This document shows positions 49,181 to 60,859 of a stretch of DNA of 64,000 nt, piece after piece. A program made the position numbers and the translations under genes. The number at the start of each line of letters is the position of its first letter. Position 1 is the stretch's first letter. The stretch spans positions 126,242,255 to 126,306,254 of the forward strand of contig CM069432.1 in assembly GCA_035610365.1 (NCBI GenBank), read 5' to 3'. The notes beneath the pieces were generated by a model that saw nothing but the letters and a program-made list of their open reading frames with translations, did not search any database and was not told the DNA's origin. This stretch comes from Aquatica leii. Its lineage: Eukaryota; Arthropoda; Insecta; Coleoptera; Lampyridae.

Positions 49181-49344
49181 TTTAATAATAATAAATACTA
49201 AGAATCTTCAAATTAATTTATATGCTTGTGCACAAGGGGCTTCGTCACGTCACAGGTATAAATCTAAAGCATTGTCTAAACTCGAAAGGAAATACTTTAA
49301 AATATTATTATAAGGTTTACATTTTTTTGTATCACTTTTTGAGA

Positions 49345-49460
49345 CATCTGCGGCCGGGCGAATTCACACTCGCTGTACTTATGGCATCGCGCGTCGGCCG
49401 TAATATTGCCTTTGAAACTTTGAGAAAAGCCGCCGCCGCTGTGATTTCGTCTGTATTTAA
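49345..49460 (+). other. Small GC- and CpG-rich island with a short open frame
   Basis: In an otherwise AT-dominated window, this ~115 bp contains gcggccgggcgaattc, tcgcgcgtcggccgtaat and agccgccgccgctgtg. An open frame spans it; from the ATG at 49381 it reads MASRVGRNIAFETLRKAAAA and then VISSVFNC before stopping near 49515. No family was recognised. It could be a 5' exon of a host gene with the rest outside view, a fragment of foreign or captured DNA, or part of an unknown element. Codon composition is unlike everything around it. Confidence 0.35.
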
Positions 49461-49674
49461 TTGTTTGCAAAGATGTTTATATTATACAGTCGCATTATAT
49501 TACTACCTACCTTAATTCTGAATACAGTAATACAAATTAATAGTAGTTGAATAAAATCGATTACTGAAAATGAAAATTATAAAAAAAAGAAAAAATATTA
49601 ACAGTTGACAGCATGTGACTTTATTTTGCAACGCAATCAAAAAAGAGATCGATTAATTGAAATTTATATATATA

Positions 49675-51692
49675 CAGGGTGTTAATAAAATAGAACGGTT
49701 CGCCTCCTGGTAGGTGATAATTTTAAAATTTGATCAAATTAATGATCCCTTCTTTTAGGAGGTTGGATGAAAGTGTTAATAAAAAAACTTTACACACAGC
49801 AGGTGATAGTAGAGATGAAAACAAGAAAAAAATTCTAATACACTTAGGTCCAATAGTCATTGGTTTTCGAGATATGAAATTTTTTAATTTTTATTTACAC
49901 TTCTTATGAATGCGATATCCCGTTATCTGCGATAAACGAACAATCGCAGAATACATGTCAATCAACATTTTGTAACAAGTGTAACGGTGAAATTACTTAT
50001 TGCTATTTAAGTTAGTTTTATTTTTGCAATGGTTCAATTTACATGTGCGGAGTACGCCGATATGCAGTTATGTTATGGCGAAGCTCATCAAAATTCGCGA
50101 AAAGCTAGACGAATTTATCAGCAGAGATATCCTTTGAGGCATATTCCATCTCATCCAACTTTTCAAGAAGTCGACCGTAGGTTAAGAGAAACCGGTTGTT
50201 TTTAAGCCGCCAAAATCAGACAGTGGCAGACTTCGTAGAGTACGTACGCCAAACACCGAAGACATTATTTTGCAAGCTGTAGATAATGATCCTCATGTGA
50301 GTACCAGGCGAATAAGTAGAGCTGTCGGCGTCAATTATGTATCTGTTTAACAGGCCCTTAAAGAACAATTACTTCATCCGTATCACTTACAAAAGGTTCA
50401 TCATCTACGAAGAGAGACGGACTACCGTCCGCGTATCCAATTTTCCCAATGGCTGGTACATGAATGTAACATAAATCCAAATTTTCTTGGAAACATTCTG
50501 TTTACAGACGAAGCCTGTTTTACTAGTGATGGAGTTTTCAATTTTCACAATATGGACGAATGGTCAGATGAAAATCCGCACGCAATTCATGTTAGAAATC
50601 ATCAATTTGGATTTTCGATAAATGTTTGGGTAGGCATGGTGGGTGATCGTTTAATTGGACCATTTCGTTTGCCGAATCGGTAGAATGGTCAATCCTACCT
50701 AAACTTTTTACGTGACAATTTGAACGATCTACTGGAGGATGCGCCATTAGATGTTATTATAAACATGTATTTTATGCATGATGGAGCTCCAACCCACTGT
50801 TTGCGTATAGTAAGAAACTATTTAAATGAACGGTTCGAAAACAGATGGATTGTCGCATGACCACCAAGATCTCCTGATCTAACGCCCTTAGATATTTTTG
50901 TTTGGGGGTACTTAAAAGATCTTGATTACGCCATTGAAGTGAACACAGAAGATGAACTTTGGCAACGAATTGTAGACGCCTGCCAACAACTAAGGACTCT
51001 AGGTGTTTACCATCAAGTGCGTGAGTCTCTTTGACGACGGCTGCAACTTTGTTTAGAGCAAGGACGACAGTTTAAACATCTTCTGCGATAACTTTAGAGT
51101 GCGCTAAATGCGTTGTTTGTTGTAGTTTTTTTTGTAAAAGCTCTATCTCGAAAACCAATGAGTTTTGGACCTAAGTGTATTAGAATTTTTTTTTTGTTTT
51201 CATCTCTACTATCATCTGCTAAAGTGTGTAAAATTTTTTATTCACACTCAGATAGTAACTTACAGTTTTCCGAACCTCTTAAAGGTTGGTAAGTGAAAAA
51301 ACGAGTATGTAATGAAACCTCACGGTCAGTAATGTACACTTTCCGAACCTGTGATTTGTGTGTGTTTTGTTTTAACTAATTTGATAAAATGACAATCATA
51401 GATTAAATACGTATATGTCAATTGTGAAGTGCCTACTATGTGTTAATATTTTACCAAAATAAACGATAATATTTTAGATGTAGGTTTTCATTTTTTTTTA
51501 TTGGTTTTATGTTATTTATTTTATTTAGTAACTGATTGTGAATAAAATTGTATACAAATCTTGGCAAAAGTGTTCCATTTGTCTCGAGAACTAGTTCACC
51601 TCGAGGCTATGCCTCTCGGTAAACTATAGTTCTCTCGACAGAAATAGAATACTTTCCGCCTCGGTATGTAATCTACTATTTATTAACACCCT
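49675..51692 (+). mobile_element. mariner-like DNA transposon with recognisable ends
   Basis: The left end cagggtgttaataaa follows TA at 49673-49674. The right end tttattaacaccct precedes TA at 51693-51694. A second, longer inverted region lies further in: 49786-49882 and about 51150-51245 share ctaatacacttaggtcca, attggttttcgaga and tagtagagatgaaaacaa as reverse complements. The left side has about 110 bp between terminus and inner repeat and the right side about 440 bp, so one end was enlarged or the other shortened. Confidence 0.85.
50029..51091 (+). pseudogene. mariner-like transposase, near full length but broken
   Basis: This would be the transposase for the surrounding element. It starts at ATG 50029 (MVQFTCAEYADMQLCYGEAH) with a helix-turn-helix region to about residue 60, including FQEVDRRLRETG. 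After a frame change near 50200 it continues with PNTEDIILQAVDNDPHVSTR, LKEQLLHPYHLQKVHHLRRE, then the first catalytic block NILFTDEACFTSDGVFNFHN, the second YFMHDGAPTHC and the third PPRSPDLTPLDIFVWGYLKD. It ends QGRQFKHLLR with TAA at 51089-51091. Stops interrupt it near 50348 (TAA), 50681 (TAG), 50859 and 51032 (both TGA; the first sits where this family has Trp). About 350 residues is the usual length, so only point damage and one frame change separate it from a whole gene. Confidence 0.92.
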
Positions 51693-51694
51693 TA

Positions 51695-52865
51695 TATATA
51701 TAATATATGTTCATATACAAAAGATTCGAAACATCTGCAAATTAAAACGTAAAATTTAAATTTTATGTTTCTGCTTTGTTAAATATTTTTGAGTTACAAT
51801 TATATAAAACAGTAAAGAAAAGCTAATTATATAGTCTTTTTAAAGAATTTGCTGGCAGTTTTAACTTTTTTAAAGGCTAATCAATTTATGATTAATCATT
51901 TAAAATTTTAAATTAATGTTGATTAAAATTGTTATACAATAATTATTGTGACGATTACAAATTGAGATGAGAATGGGTATTTTATTTATAGTAGGCTACA
52001 GAATTATAACAAAAGGTTCAGTGTTTATGATTTTATTTTATTTTACTATTACTGACTATTTTATGAATACAAATCAAACAATAAGGTCTGTACACATGCT
52101 TTCTAATAAGTAATATTTATAAAATATTGCTGAAATATTTGGACCTCTTTGTTTCTGATCTTATTATTTTATATGACGGTTTGCTGTTTTAAATCAATAA
52201 TTTCTAATTGTGAAAAAGCAAAATATGTGACGTCACACCAAGGGGAGAAGGTCACACAATGTGACCACCAGTGACAAGAACAGGAGGTCTCCAAAAATTA
52301 TGATATTCCTGTAACGTAATTTATGGATGGTCCCTAAAGAAACACAAAATTGGCGCTACATCTATTTGACTTCATTAAGGCATGGTTGACGTAATTGTAT
52401 TCGTACAACAAAACTCACGAATTTAGATTACGTTAGTACTCAAGTATATTAACTTGTACTCATTCGCCTTGAGTAAATTTGTAATTTCTACTCATTCATT
52501 CTGAGTCAATTTGTAATCAAGTATATTGTACTTATACTTTGTTCAGTACATTTGTACCCAATTACTTTTTGTACTCAATACTCGTGTACTCAATACTCAA
52601 ATATATGAAATATAACTCAAGTACTGCTTGATTGTACCCAGATTTAAGCCATACCGTACAAATGAAGTTGGTAGTAAGATTTGTTAAAATTAATCAGAAT
52701 AAAAATAAATCCGCGCATGTTCGCAGGGAGATGTGGGGGTACAGATAGAAACAGTCAATTTCGTTCCAGTGAATTGATTCTGTAAAACTAAAGAGTTTTT
52801 TGTTTGTAATTAGTTAAATAAACAAACTTTATTGGTTAAGTAAAAGATTTTGTCGTAATTACTCA
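51695..52865. other. 1.2-kb stretch without a gene, ending in TACTC-rich repeats
   Basis: The first part is plain AT-rich DNA. From 52430 to 52650 the words tactcaa, gtactca and tcaagtac recur more than ten times on both strands, the style of subterminal repeats in insect hAT elements. A similar stretch lies at 58190-58404. Confidence 0.5.
52430..52650. repeat. Low-complexity TACTC/GAGTA repeats, possible hAT subterminal region
   Basis: A run of gtactcaagtatatt, cttgtactcattcgcc, ttctactcattcattctg, ttgtactcaatactcgtg and similar. No clear terminal repeat was found here. Confidence 0.6.
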
Positions 52866-53445
52866 AATAATAGTTAAAGCAAGAAACGAAATTCTTTCTT
52901 ATGGTACCACATGATGCTTAAATGCAAAAAGAGTCTAAATTCTTTACAACAGTGCCAGTTACAGGTACAACAGGTGAAGGTCTAACAGAGGCACTGCTTA
53001 ATGAATTACGTGATCGGAATATCCCGTTAAAGCACATAAGAAGCCAGGGTTATGACGATGATTCCAATATAAAAAGAAAAGCATGTTGGAGTTCAAAAAA
53101 TAAAAATAGATCTTATTAGTCAGGTCTTTTTGTACCGTTTGGGACGGTCGTCCATGTGGGAACCATTCATTAAATCTTGCTGCCCTATTCTAAGACTTTC
53201 TAAGTAACATTCAAGAAATGTATAACTCGATGTATAACTTGTTTTCAGTGACATCTTACCGCTGGAGCATTTTAAAGAAATACTTACCCAGACTGACAGT
53301 AAAATTTCTTAGTAACACTCGTTGAGAAAGTAGAATTGAAGCCATATTGCCCTTAAGATACTATGTGAAAGAAATTTGTGATACTTATATTAAGCGTCCC
53401 AAGTTGAAAAAGTCAACGTTTTTGGCAAGAATTGCGCAATAAAAA
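52866..53445 (+). pseudogene. hAT-family (ZMYM/DUF4371-like) transposase fragment
   Basis: The first readable block, TTGEGLTEALLNELRDRNIP followed by LKHIRSQGYDDDSNIKRK (52969-53076), matches the segment of hAT-derived proteins that reads 'G.PL...RGQGYD.A.NM.GK'. Further blocks, in other frames, are SVTSYRWSILKKYLPRLTVK (about 53245), FLSNTR with ESRIEAILPLRYYVKEICDT, and LKKSTFLARIAQ ending near 53440. These correspond to the central RNase-H-like domain with its inserted helical part. The BED finger and the C-terminal dimerisation region are missing. Several frame changes and stops make it a pseudogene. It sits between a TACTC-rich stretch and an orphan hAT-like end at 53919, but linkage to either is unproven. 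Confidence 0.75.
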
Positions 53446-53918
53446 AAGTTTTTTTGTAATGTTATTTATTTATGCAAAATCCGCTTAAAAACACATACAT
53501 ATATAAATTTTGTATCAAAAAATATGGAATAATTCTTCAGCAAATTCATCATACTAGTTGAGGCAACTTTTCATTCATTAAAAAATATCGATTATCTAAA
53601 AAAGCAATCCATATTTATGCCAAGTATTTATAACCAACTGTACTTCAACGAGTGCAAGAAGGTAATTTTATTAATTAGAGGATGATTCCCTAACTTTTTT
53701 TAAATAATCAAAATGTTTGCTAAAATTTGGAAAGGACATTTTTTAGTTAAGAAACCCTTATAGTTTGTAAAGCTTTTCTAATTCTTAATTAAAATTAATC
53801 TATGGGCTAGCTTTTTTTATTGTTTAATATTTTTTTAAAATTGCAGCATACTTCAAAAGAAAAAGATTGACTTTGCTCTATGTTATAATCATTAATTTAT
53901 AATGTTATAAAATGTATG

Positions 53919-53955
53919 CAGTGGCGGCTGGTAGTCAATGCTGCAAGAGAGTCAT
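53919..53955 (+). repeat. Orphan hAT-like terminal sequence
   Basis: cagtggcggctggtagtc is the type of left end used by several hAT families. No inverted partner was seen to the right within the window. Confidence 0.35.
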
Positions 53956-54541
53956 TCCAATATGAAAATTTTTAAGCCACCACAGACTACATTAGTTTTT
54001 AGGGAACTGTAGTTTCTTTCTTTTAAATCTTTACGCTGCATCAATTTCAACCCTAAATCGCGATTTGAATTTGAATTACAATTTGAACAATTTATGAATA
54101 GGACATCCTTTTGTAATGCAATATTTATGATATACTATACGTGTAGGTGATTTAAATATATAGAAGCTATATACAAAAACTACCAGCATAATTTGTAATT
54201 TAAAATTTTTATGTAGTGTAGTGAATAAATCATTTGAAACTCACTACAAGAGTAATCTTTCACCAAACTATCGATAGCCCACACAAAATTTAAGGTTAAT
54301 GTAATTAAAAAAAAATTTGTACAAGGAATAATAAAATATAGTTTGTTACATTTATATAAACAGTACGCACTGTATATAGATGTATGATAAAACACACTGT
54401 ATAGAAATTAGATTTATATGTCCTGGAATCTGCCTGTAATGAGAATGTATATACACCCGATGTACATACATCTGAAATGTATGTACATCGCCGATGTATA
54501 TACATTTCAAAATGGTCGGGAATCTGCCAATACCAAAAAAA

Positions 54542-54571
54542 GGCAGTTTCCAGGACGTCCTGGAAACTACC
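54542..54571. repeat. 30-bp near-perfect palindrome
   Basis: ggcagtttccaggac is followed directly by gtcctggaaactacc, its reverse complement apart from one base. Similar half-sites (tcctggaatctgcc, cgggaatctgcc, tcctggaatatgcc) occur at 54420, 54514 and 54650. Confidence 0.9.
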
Positions 54572-54667
54572 GTTTAACGTAGAAATCTTCCGGGACAGTC
54601 CTTGAACCCAACAAATGTCTTCAAATCTGCCGTTTCACATGCAAAATTGTCCTGGAATATGCCACTT

Positions 54668-54670
<3 letters not shown>

Positions 54671-54714
<44 letters not shown>
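54671..54714. repeat. (TA)n microsatellite
   Basis: About 44 bp of uninterrupted alternating t and a, directly after the tcctggaatatgccacttg word. Confidence 0.95.
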
Positions 54715-54716
<2 letters not shown>

Positions 54717-55227
54717 TGTGTTATTACTTTTGTGGTGTTATTTATTTTTTTCCAGCTACGGGTAGAGTTAGACGGTATCTCCCTAACTTAATCTTTCATC
54801 GTCTTGGCGCCTTTCCTTCTCCGAAATACCTGTGTTAGCTGTTGCTTTGTTTTTTTACAAGAAAACCAGCGTAACAATTTATACTTGGCGGTCAAACTCG
54901 TGGAACCTGATTTTCATGTAACAAACCCTAAAATATTATTTTAATAAAATTGAAAAAAATATGGTTTTGAATGTTTCAGATAAATACAAATACGTGTTTA
55001 TAATTTTAATAATTACAGGTATAAGCTTATTTTAATAAATTGTCAGTCAATAAAATTAGCCGAGTTGAGATTTTCTTAGTTGTTTGAGGATTGCCCATTT
55101 CAATAGATATTTAGTTAAATACGTAAATCATTTTGATTTTATTGTTTTTTTCTCTTTATTAGTTTGTTCTTTCTATTCAAGTAAAAAGCATTTGTAAGTT
55201 GTAGCTTACGTGCGGTATTTAGTGAAG

Positions 55228-56211
55228 ATGTCTCAAATTAAACGAAAGTTTTTAACGCTAGAAAAAAATTCAAAGTAATAGAGTGCTATCTGAAAAATTT
55301 TACGTGGGAAAAACGCAAGTTAGTTCAATATTAAAAATAAAGTTGATATCAAAAAGCTATACGCGGAAAACGGAAATTCTCTCCAAAAAAAAAAAGTTTC
55401 AAAAACTAAAGGTGCTGCTTTCGATACAATAGTGTTTGATTGGTTTTGTAAAATGCGCAACGAAAACATTCCATTGTCTAGACCGATTATTAATGAAAAA
55501 TATCTTGAAACAGCAAAAGAGCTAAATATTGAGTTTAAGGCTTCTAATGGGTGACTGGAAGGATTTTGCCTAAGGCATAATGCTACATTTAAATCTATTT
55601 GTGGAGAAGCAACAAGTGTCAATGTTGACAAAGTGGATGCTTGGATAAAAAAATTGCCAAACTTTATAAACGGTTATTTAGCAAGGGATATATTTAATGC
55701 TGATGAAACGTGTCTCATTTACATTGCCGTGCGTGGTGATATGAAGAAACCGGTGGTTATTGGCAAACATAAGAATCTACGGTGCTTCAAAGGTTCGCAT
55801 GTGGATAAATTGCCACTGGAGTGGTATTATAATAAAAAAGCTTGGATGAATGATTAAAAATTTTCGGATCATTTACAGGAATCTATTAATTAAAAGACTT
55901 TTATTTAATATGAGCAATTCAGATTCAACGGAAATGCTAGAGACAAGCATAACCATTGTAAATGCTCTGATTTGGGTTGTAGCTAGTTGGAAAAAAGTAG
56001 AATCCCAGACAATTAATAAATGTCTCTTAAAAGCTGGATTTATTGAGTGCGATAAAGAAAGTGAATTTTCGTGTGAGGATAATTTGCCGTTATCAGTGTT
56101 TTTTAAAAATATGGAAGACAGCGTTGATTTGTCTACTTACGCAGATATTGACCAAAGTGTAGAAACTGAAAGTGTCGATTTGACCGTAATGGACTGTGTA
56201 CGTGAATTTTA
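55228..56211 (+). pseudogene. pogo/Tigger transposase pseudogene with catalytic core deleted
   Basis: It starts MSQIKRKFLTLEKN at 55228, as in CENP-B-type helix-turn-helix transposases. The second DNA-binding helix region is visible as AAFDTIVFDWFCKMRNENIP and RPIINEKYLETAKELNIEFK (55430-55540), then LEGFCLRHNATFKSICGEAT. The first catalytic Asp lies in DIFNADETCLIYI (about 55690-55725), followed by KKPVVIGKHKNLRCFKGSHV and LPLEWYYNKKAWMND. After 55855 the sequence jumps to the tail beyond the DDE domain: MLETSITIVNALIWVVASWK, VESQTINKCLLKAGF, ending near 56211. The second and third catalytic acids are thus deleted. The N-terminal part also has frame changes and stops. Non-functional. Confidence 0.85.
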
Positions 56212-57200
56212 AGCAAATAGTTGTGATGCCAGTACAGAAAATGATAGCAAGGAACAGGAAATTTTAATAACAACTACTATAACGGACATTATTGCTGCTC
56301 ACGCTAAATTAAAGGGACCTAGGGGCATACTTTATCTTGTCTGACAATTTAACAGCTATTCAAAAAGTAAACGATGTTTTGAGTGCGATATTACTAAAAA
56401 AAAGTTTTAAAATCTAAAACAAACTCTTGAAAATATTTTAGAAAAAAAATACAGGTGAACTTTGATAAAGTGATGTTCAACTATGTAGAATTTATGCTTA
56501 TTATTATAAATAAAATACAAATTTAAACGTAGATCATAAAAATTACTTAATTAAAAATATCAAAGAATTTTTTTTAATAAATAATACATTATCCTTATTA
56601 CATATACATTAAGATAGCTATAAAGTGCTTGCACGCTACATTTATAAATAAATTTGTTTTTGTAATATGTTTATACATTTGTATAAATAGAAGGAATTTT
56701 TAGTAACATTAGTGAAAGTGTTTTGTATTGTAGAAATAAGAAGTCCTATAATCCGCTTAACAATATAGTAGTAGTAAGGATAAGACAGGTAAATAATTCT
56801 AAGAAAAACCGTAAGTAAAATTTTGTTAGAAAAACATCATAATATAGAACTTGTACATCATACTTAAAAGACATTTTTACTAGAGATGAAAAAATGCGTT
56901 TAAAAAAATAAAGAGTGTAAACGAAAAAATAAACGTTTACACATTTAACCGTGTTTTTATTGTGAGAACTCTTCACCGCGAAAATTTCGGTTTCGCTCAA
57001 AAATTTGCAAGGTTTTTTTGGTTGCGAAAAATCGTTTATACGTTTACTGATTTTGTAAACGTTTATAAAATATAATTTAGCCCAAAGATCAAAATCCTAA
57101 TGAAATCATTACTAAATAAAAAAAAATCATTATATGACGTACTAGTAATAAATTATGTCATCTAAATTTTCATTCAAAATAATTTTACGCAATTAGATTC
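56212..57200. other. Non-coding 3' part of the Tigger element
   Basis: AT-rich DNA between the end of the transposase remnant and the terminal repeat. No other coding sequence. Traces of an acidic tail (ASTENDSKEQEILITTTITD) continue past the stop at 56209-56211. Confidence 0.5.
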
Positions 57201-57203
57201 AAC

Positions 57204-57281
57204 CCTTTCTTTAGCAGACACCTCTCTATAACGGACACTATTTCTTACCCCGTAGCTGTTCGTTATTGAGAGGTTTTACTG
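57204..57281. repeat. Tigger right terminal inverted repeat with hairpin
   Basis: cacctctctataacggac (57229) pairs imperfectly with gttcgttattgagaggtt (57258), and the segment ends ttttactg before TA. Confidence 0.8.
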
Positions 57282-57284
57282 TAA

Positions 57285-57985
57285 TATTATTTACATTGCA
57301 AATTTGGTAATTGATCACCGCGTACCGTGAATAATTGCTACCCATGCAACTTAAAATAAATAGGTAAATAATAAACACAACAAGTAAATACCGTTGTTAA
57401 AACGTAATTTTATTTTAAATTTAATACATATTTATAAAAGTAAGCAAACGGCACATTAGACACATAGGTAGGTACTTATATGGCGCATAAACTCAAAAAA
57501 TTTTATTACGCTCCTTTAGAAAACAAAATAAGAAAGTATTAAATGATGGTTAATTGCAGTATTAAATAAAAATCAATTTAATTAAATCATGTCAGTTTTG
57601 TTTTACAAAGTAGTAAAATATTATACCTACATGACCTCAAATTCCTAATAAAAAAATACCCAAAAACATGATATCGTAGACGGTATACTTATGAATATAA
57701 GTAATTTTTAGTAATTTAAAAAAATTTATGAAGTTAGGTACGTGACTATAAAGCAATCTTAAATTAGTTATCAGATACGACTATATTTATAATTTATACT
57801 AACTCAGAATAAACATAAACTAATTGCTTACAGATAAATACGGCTGCTGACAACGTCAATTTAAATGCATGTATATAATATCAAAAATAAGTATGTATTT
57901 TTTACTGAAACCTATTTGTTACAACATAAATTTTATTTTTTGTGAAAGAGGTAAAAACGTAAAGTGCATACATCTATCAAACGAT
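57285..57985 (-). repeat. Dispersed repeat D', inverted partner of 48525-49180
   Basis: It matches the other copy on the opposite strand from atattatttacattgcaa to about 57985. It begins exactly where the Tigger right end stops, so Tigger inserted at a TA in or at the edge of this repeat. Confidence 0.75.
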
Positions 57986-58189
57986 GGGTAACTCTGAAAA
58001 TTATCATTCTTTAAAAATTTCATAAAAATGTCAAAAACTATCTACTATATACACTAAACTACTATAGTAAGGGTATAAATTTACGAGTCAAAGCAGCAAT
58101 ACTAGTTAATTACTGTTTACTTTTACATTTACGTAACTTCTACCGTAGCATACAGACATATGTGCTCATACTCGTCAACTTAATTGATA

Positions 58190-58404
58190 TTATTGTTATT
58201 ATTATTAACTACTCATACTCATTTTATATGAGTACTGATTACATGTACTCTACTCGTACTTACTCCATTTAAGTACTGCTTATATTTACTCTACTCATAC
58301 CTACTCCATTTAAGTACTGATTATATTTATTCTACTCATACTCATAGAGTATGATTACACTGTACTCGTAATCAATACTCATAAGTACAGTTTGCTCAAC
58401 ACTG
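58190..58404. repeat. TACTC-rich repeats ending in a hAT-like terminus
   Basis: Multiple tactccatttaagtactg and tctactcatac units end in gctcaacactg at 58404, the complement of the CAGTGTTGAGC start used by some hAT elements. The left end was not found. Confidence 0.55.
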
Positions 58405-60859
58405 TCATTATAGGTACTTACTGAAATATATTATTTATAAAAATATTATATATTAAAAACTTAAAATGTCGACAAAAAGCACTTTATGCTCTTATTATTC
58501 CTGCATTTGGTATCTATTATCATTTTAACATCTGATAAAATATTTTTTTGTAGTTGTTAATAGTAAATGTTGGAGTACGTTTTGTAATAGTTTATTATCT
58601 TGTTTTAACTTCAAAATCAACTCCAGTCTGTGGATAGCATAATATAAAATAATTGCTACTTGTTTTACGTACTATTTTCTTGTCTCTTGGTGCTGACGTT
58701 TAAAAAATCTAATCTATAGTTTGATTATAATTCATGGAAATATTTTGTACATGTAAATCTTCTGGAAGCTTCAACATTCTGGAAAATAGTTCAATTTGAG
58801 AACTCGTGTAGTAGAGTAAAGTAGATTTCATTATTCACGTAGATAATGATTTTCTGTAACAAAATATTTTGATACACTATTTACATTTTTCTAATGAGAT
58901 TCACAAATCAGACAATTTAATACTGTGCTTGAGTAAATTTTAAGTTCTAATAGAAATAATTGAACAATTAAAAGAATAATAATTGAAAGCTTCATACAAT
59001 CGAGAGAATCGATTGAACAGAAAGTTCATCATACAAGGCAACTAATATTTTTTGGGTTATAATAAAAACAATTTCAATTTCACTTACGGCAACGATCACT
59101 GAAGTTCACTTTAATACGTTTGCTGATCTTGAATGATCTAATGGAATTGTCTGATGGAAACCGATGAAATGTTTATTCTGGCGTTTTTCTTTTTGAATTC
59201 TCACAATTTTTGTAAACACATGTATTTCTCGACATGTCCTACCTAATTTCCTATTTGATTAAAGAATAGATTTTACAATCTGTATTCTACAAAAAGTTGC
59301 TTATGTTTGGGTTTGTATTTTAAAACGTATAAAACAATATCAACTAATTAACGATATACGTTATGCAGATTTAACAGGTTGCTTTTTAAATACATGTTTT
59401 CCTAGTGACGTCTGCTGTTTGCATCATAAAATTAGCGTATTTGTAATTTTGGATGCAACGAGTAGATGCGCTACAGTCCTTTTGCATCCAAAATTGAAAG
59501 TAAAAAATTTATATTTGATTGGCTTACTATGGTATTGCATTCTTACTGTTGTAATTAATTTTATACTATTGAAACGTTTTAATTGAGTTAATAATTATTC
59601 AATTATTAATTTAAAAAAAAAACAATAACAGGTATAATAATTTAGAACTTTACACTTAAGATATATTTAACAAAATTATAATTCATGTCGAAAGTGGTTG
59701 CATCTGAATTGGTTTTTTATATACTAAATTTAAAGTTTCCAGTACAACCTGTCTACAGTGGCTTTATGAACGTTAAAAATACCATTTTTTTTGAGTTGGT
59801 AGCATAAATATAAGACATGGTAGTCTCATCGCAGGTTCTTATCTATTATAATGCTTGAATACTTGACAATATTTGATAAGCAAATTAGATTACATATCTT
59901 GCCATTGTCAAAAAACGACACAATTTAAATTACCAAGTTAGTTTTTGATGTTGATAAAGGTAAAATACTACATTAATTCATCATTATCCTTGTGTTTTTT
60001 CAAATGGTAATTGTTTTTTCCCCAATAGGAGGTCCTGCTTTTAAGACAAAAACAATTACTACTTGTAAAATACTACCCAAGTAATACTAATTTCAGTGTA
60101 ATCGTTGACTACACAAATATTTAACTATAATCTAGTAAATTTTAGTATATGGTGTATTTAATACACCTTTATCATCTACGATATTTTACTTAAATATGTA
60201 TTTTAAGTATACCAGATAATATTATATATATATATCGATTCCATCTTAACTTGCCATTAATTTGAAAAAACGTTTTTTTTAAATTAATGTTACTAGTAGG
60301 TAATTACATTAAATAGTTTACCGAAATCGTTTTTTTAATATTTTTTGTGCGACAATTTTTGGTAGACTGGCTGTTTAAAAGATACTAAATATTATACCTT
60401 TATAGTTACTGGGTATTTTACTAATAATGTGCACCAAAATTTTATTTTACAATAATGATTTAGAAAACCGCTATACTTTTTCTCATTAACAAGATTAGTA
60501 GCTATTATTGCAAATTTTCTAAATTAGCTTTTATAAAATTGTTTATAACCGTTTTTGGTAGACTGACAGTTTACGAGATCTAGATAATAAACCATTACAT
60601 GTAACACTTTGTCAATGATTATAGTAATGCGTATCTATTTAATTAGGTATTAGCAATTGCTTAATTTCTTTTCAATTTATATATTTTATATGAAATAAGT
60701 TATATGTCTAATTTTGTACAATAACAATACGATTCATTTATTGGAACACTCATTAAAATTTGTGGAATCCGCCAAAAGCCACCAACGGTCAAAGGTCGTG
60801 TCATAAAACAAAAGATCACATCACAGCATCACATTCACATCAGAGCTATCAGCGTTACA

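Larger units (their letters stand above)
53446..55225. other. 1.8-kb stretch without a gene
   Basis: It holds an orphan hAT-like left end at 53919, a cluster of tcctggaa words with a 30-bp palindrome (54420-54660), and a (TA)n run. Short frames on both strands have no motifs. Confidence 0.55.
55228..57281 (+). mobile_element. pogo/Tigger-type element, internally deleted
   Basis: The right terminus at 57281 is the reverse complement of cagtaaaacctctcaataac, the typical Tigger end, and is followed by TA. A second, inner inverted word (cctctctataacggacac at 57230) forms a hairpin with it. A transposase remnant reads toward this end. The left terminus was not found, so the start given is that of the coding remnant. 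Confidence 0.7.

Noticed and set aside
49345-49380. Cloning-vector contamination (gcggccg near gaattc)
   Set aside because: The restriction-site-like words are not in a known linker order and the sequence runs smoothly into AT-rich DNA; kept instead as a GC-rich island.
54602-54838. Open frame through the second (TA)n tract
   Set aside because: Same reason: the core is microsatellite translation.
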